Notes under the pieces: model-generated
Databases searched by the model: none
What the model was told of the DNA's origin: nothing
Seen by the model: only the letters and a program-made list of their open reading frames with translations
Shown: positions 6,576 to 6,583 of the stretch, one piece after another
Numbering within the stretch: position 1 is the stretch's first letter
Layout of the letters: every line of letters starts with the position of its first letter
Origin: Caldifarciminota bacterium
GTDB lineage: Bacteria; Hydrothermota; Tepidihabitantia; B3-TA06
Direction: 5' to 3'
Assembly (NCBI GenBank): GCA_014729665.1
Contig: WJJO01000221.1
Span: 1-6,583, forward strand
Length of the DNA: 6,583 nucleotides
Program-made: the position numbers and the translations under genes

Positions 6576-6583
6576 ATTTATCC

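Larger units (their letters stand above)
6257..6583. other. Right-end non-coding stretch, no credible gene
   Basis: This AT-rich region of 327 nt follows the last gene. It holds the terminator-like hairpin at 6325-6380 and an outward sigma-70 promoter at 6547-6575. Between them (6381-6546) I find only frames of 15 codons or fewer without ribosome sites, a T run near 6518-6525 with no good stem in front, and a weak CTCGG/CCGAG pair (6452-6456 and 6481-6485). No tRNA, rRNA, CRISPR or mobile-element signature is visible. Confidence 0.75.

Overview
The window is a compact bacterial regulatory and metabolic locus, all on the + strand: two-component pair, then a sigma-54 promoter, then a three-gene operon, then a terminator. 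Coding DNA is moderately GC-rich and the flanks are AT-rich. The soluble GAF-type histidine kinase with an HELNEP H-box, the partner NtrC-type regulator, the near-perfect -24/-12 promoter and the cysteine-rich small protein together resemble Desulfobacterota (former Deltaproteobacteria) or related anaerobe lineages. That placement is an impression from protein style. Nothing in the window fixes a genus.

Layout. 1-1707: cytoplasmic sensor histidine kinase, whose N-terminus probably lies left of the window. 1691-3046: NtrC-family sigma-54 activator overlapping the kinase by 17 nt. 3047-3315: intergenic control region with inverted repeats, a textbook sigma-54 promoter at 3221-3236 (predicted start near 3247) and a strong Shine-Dalgarno. 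3316-3636: 106-residue protein made of two copies of a four-cysteine module. 3660-3691: intercistronic hairpin. 3721-4983: complete glutamate dehydrogenase with all key catalytic residues. 4994-6256: a second, tandem glutamate dehydrogenase homologue of the same length that has lost the catalytic lysine and the glutamate side-chain-binding residues. 6325-6380: strong terminator-like hairpin. 6381-6583: no credible gene, but a near-consensus sigma-70 promoter at 6547-6575 points out of the right edge.

Likely working model (inference): the kinase senses a cytoplasmic signal, the regulator activates the adjacent sigma-54 promoter, and the small cysteine-rich protein and both dehydrogenase subunits are made together. 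The pairing of an intact and a catalytically dead glutamate dehydrogenase suggests a hetero-oligomer with a dedicated regulatory subunit, comparable in principle to GdhA/GdhB of Thermus thermophilus. This pair, tied to a local two-component/sigma-54 circuit and an uncharacterised four-cysteine protein, is the most interesting part of the window.
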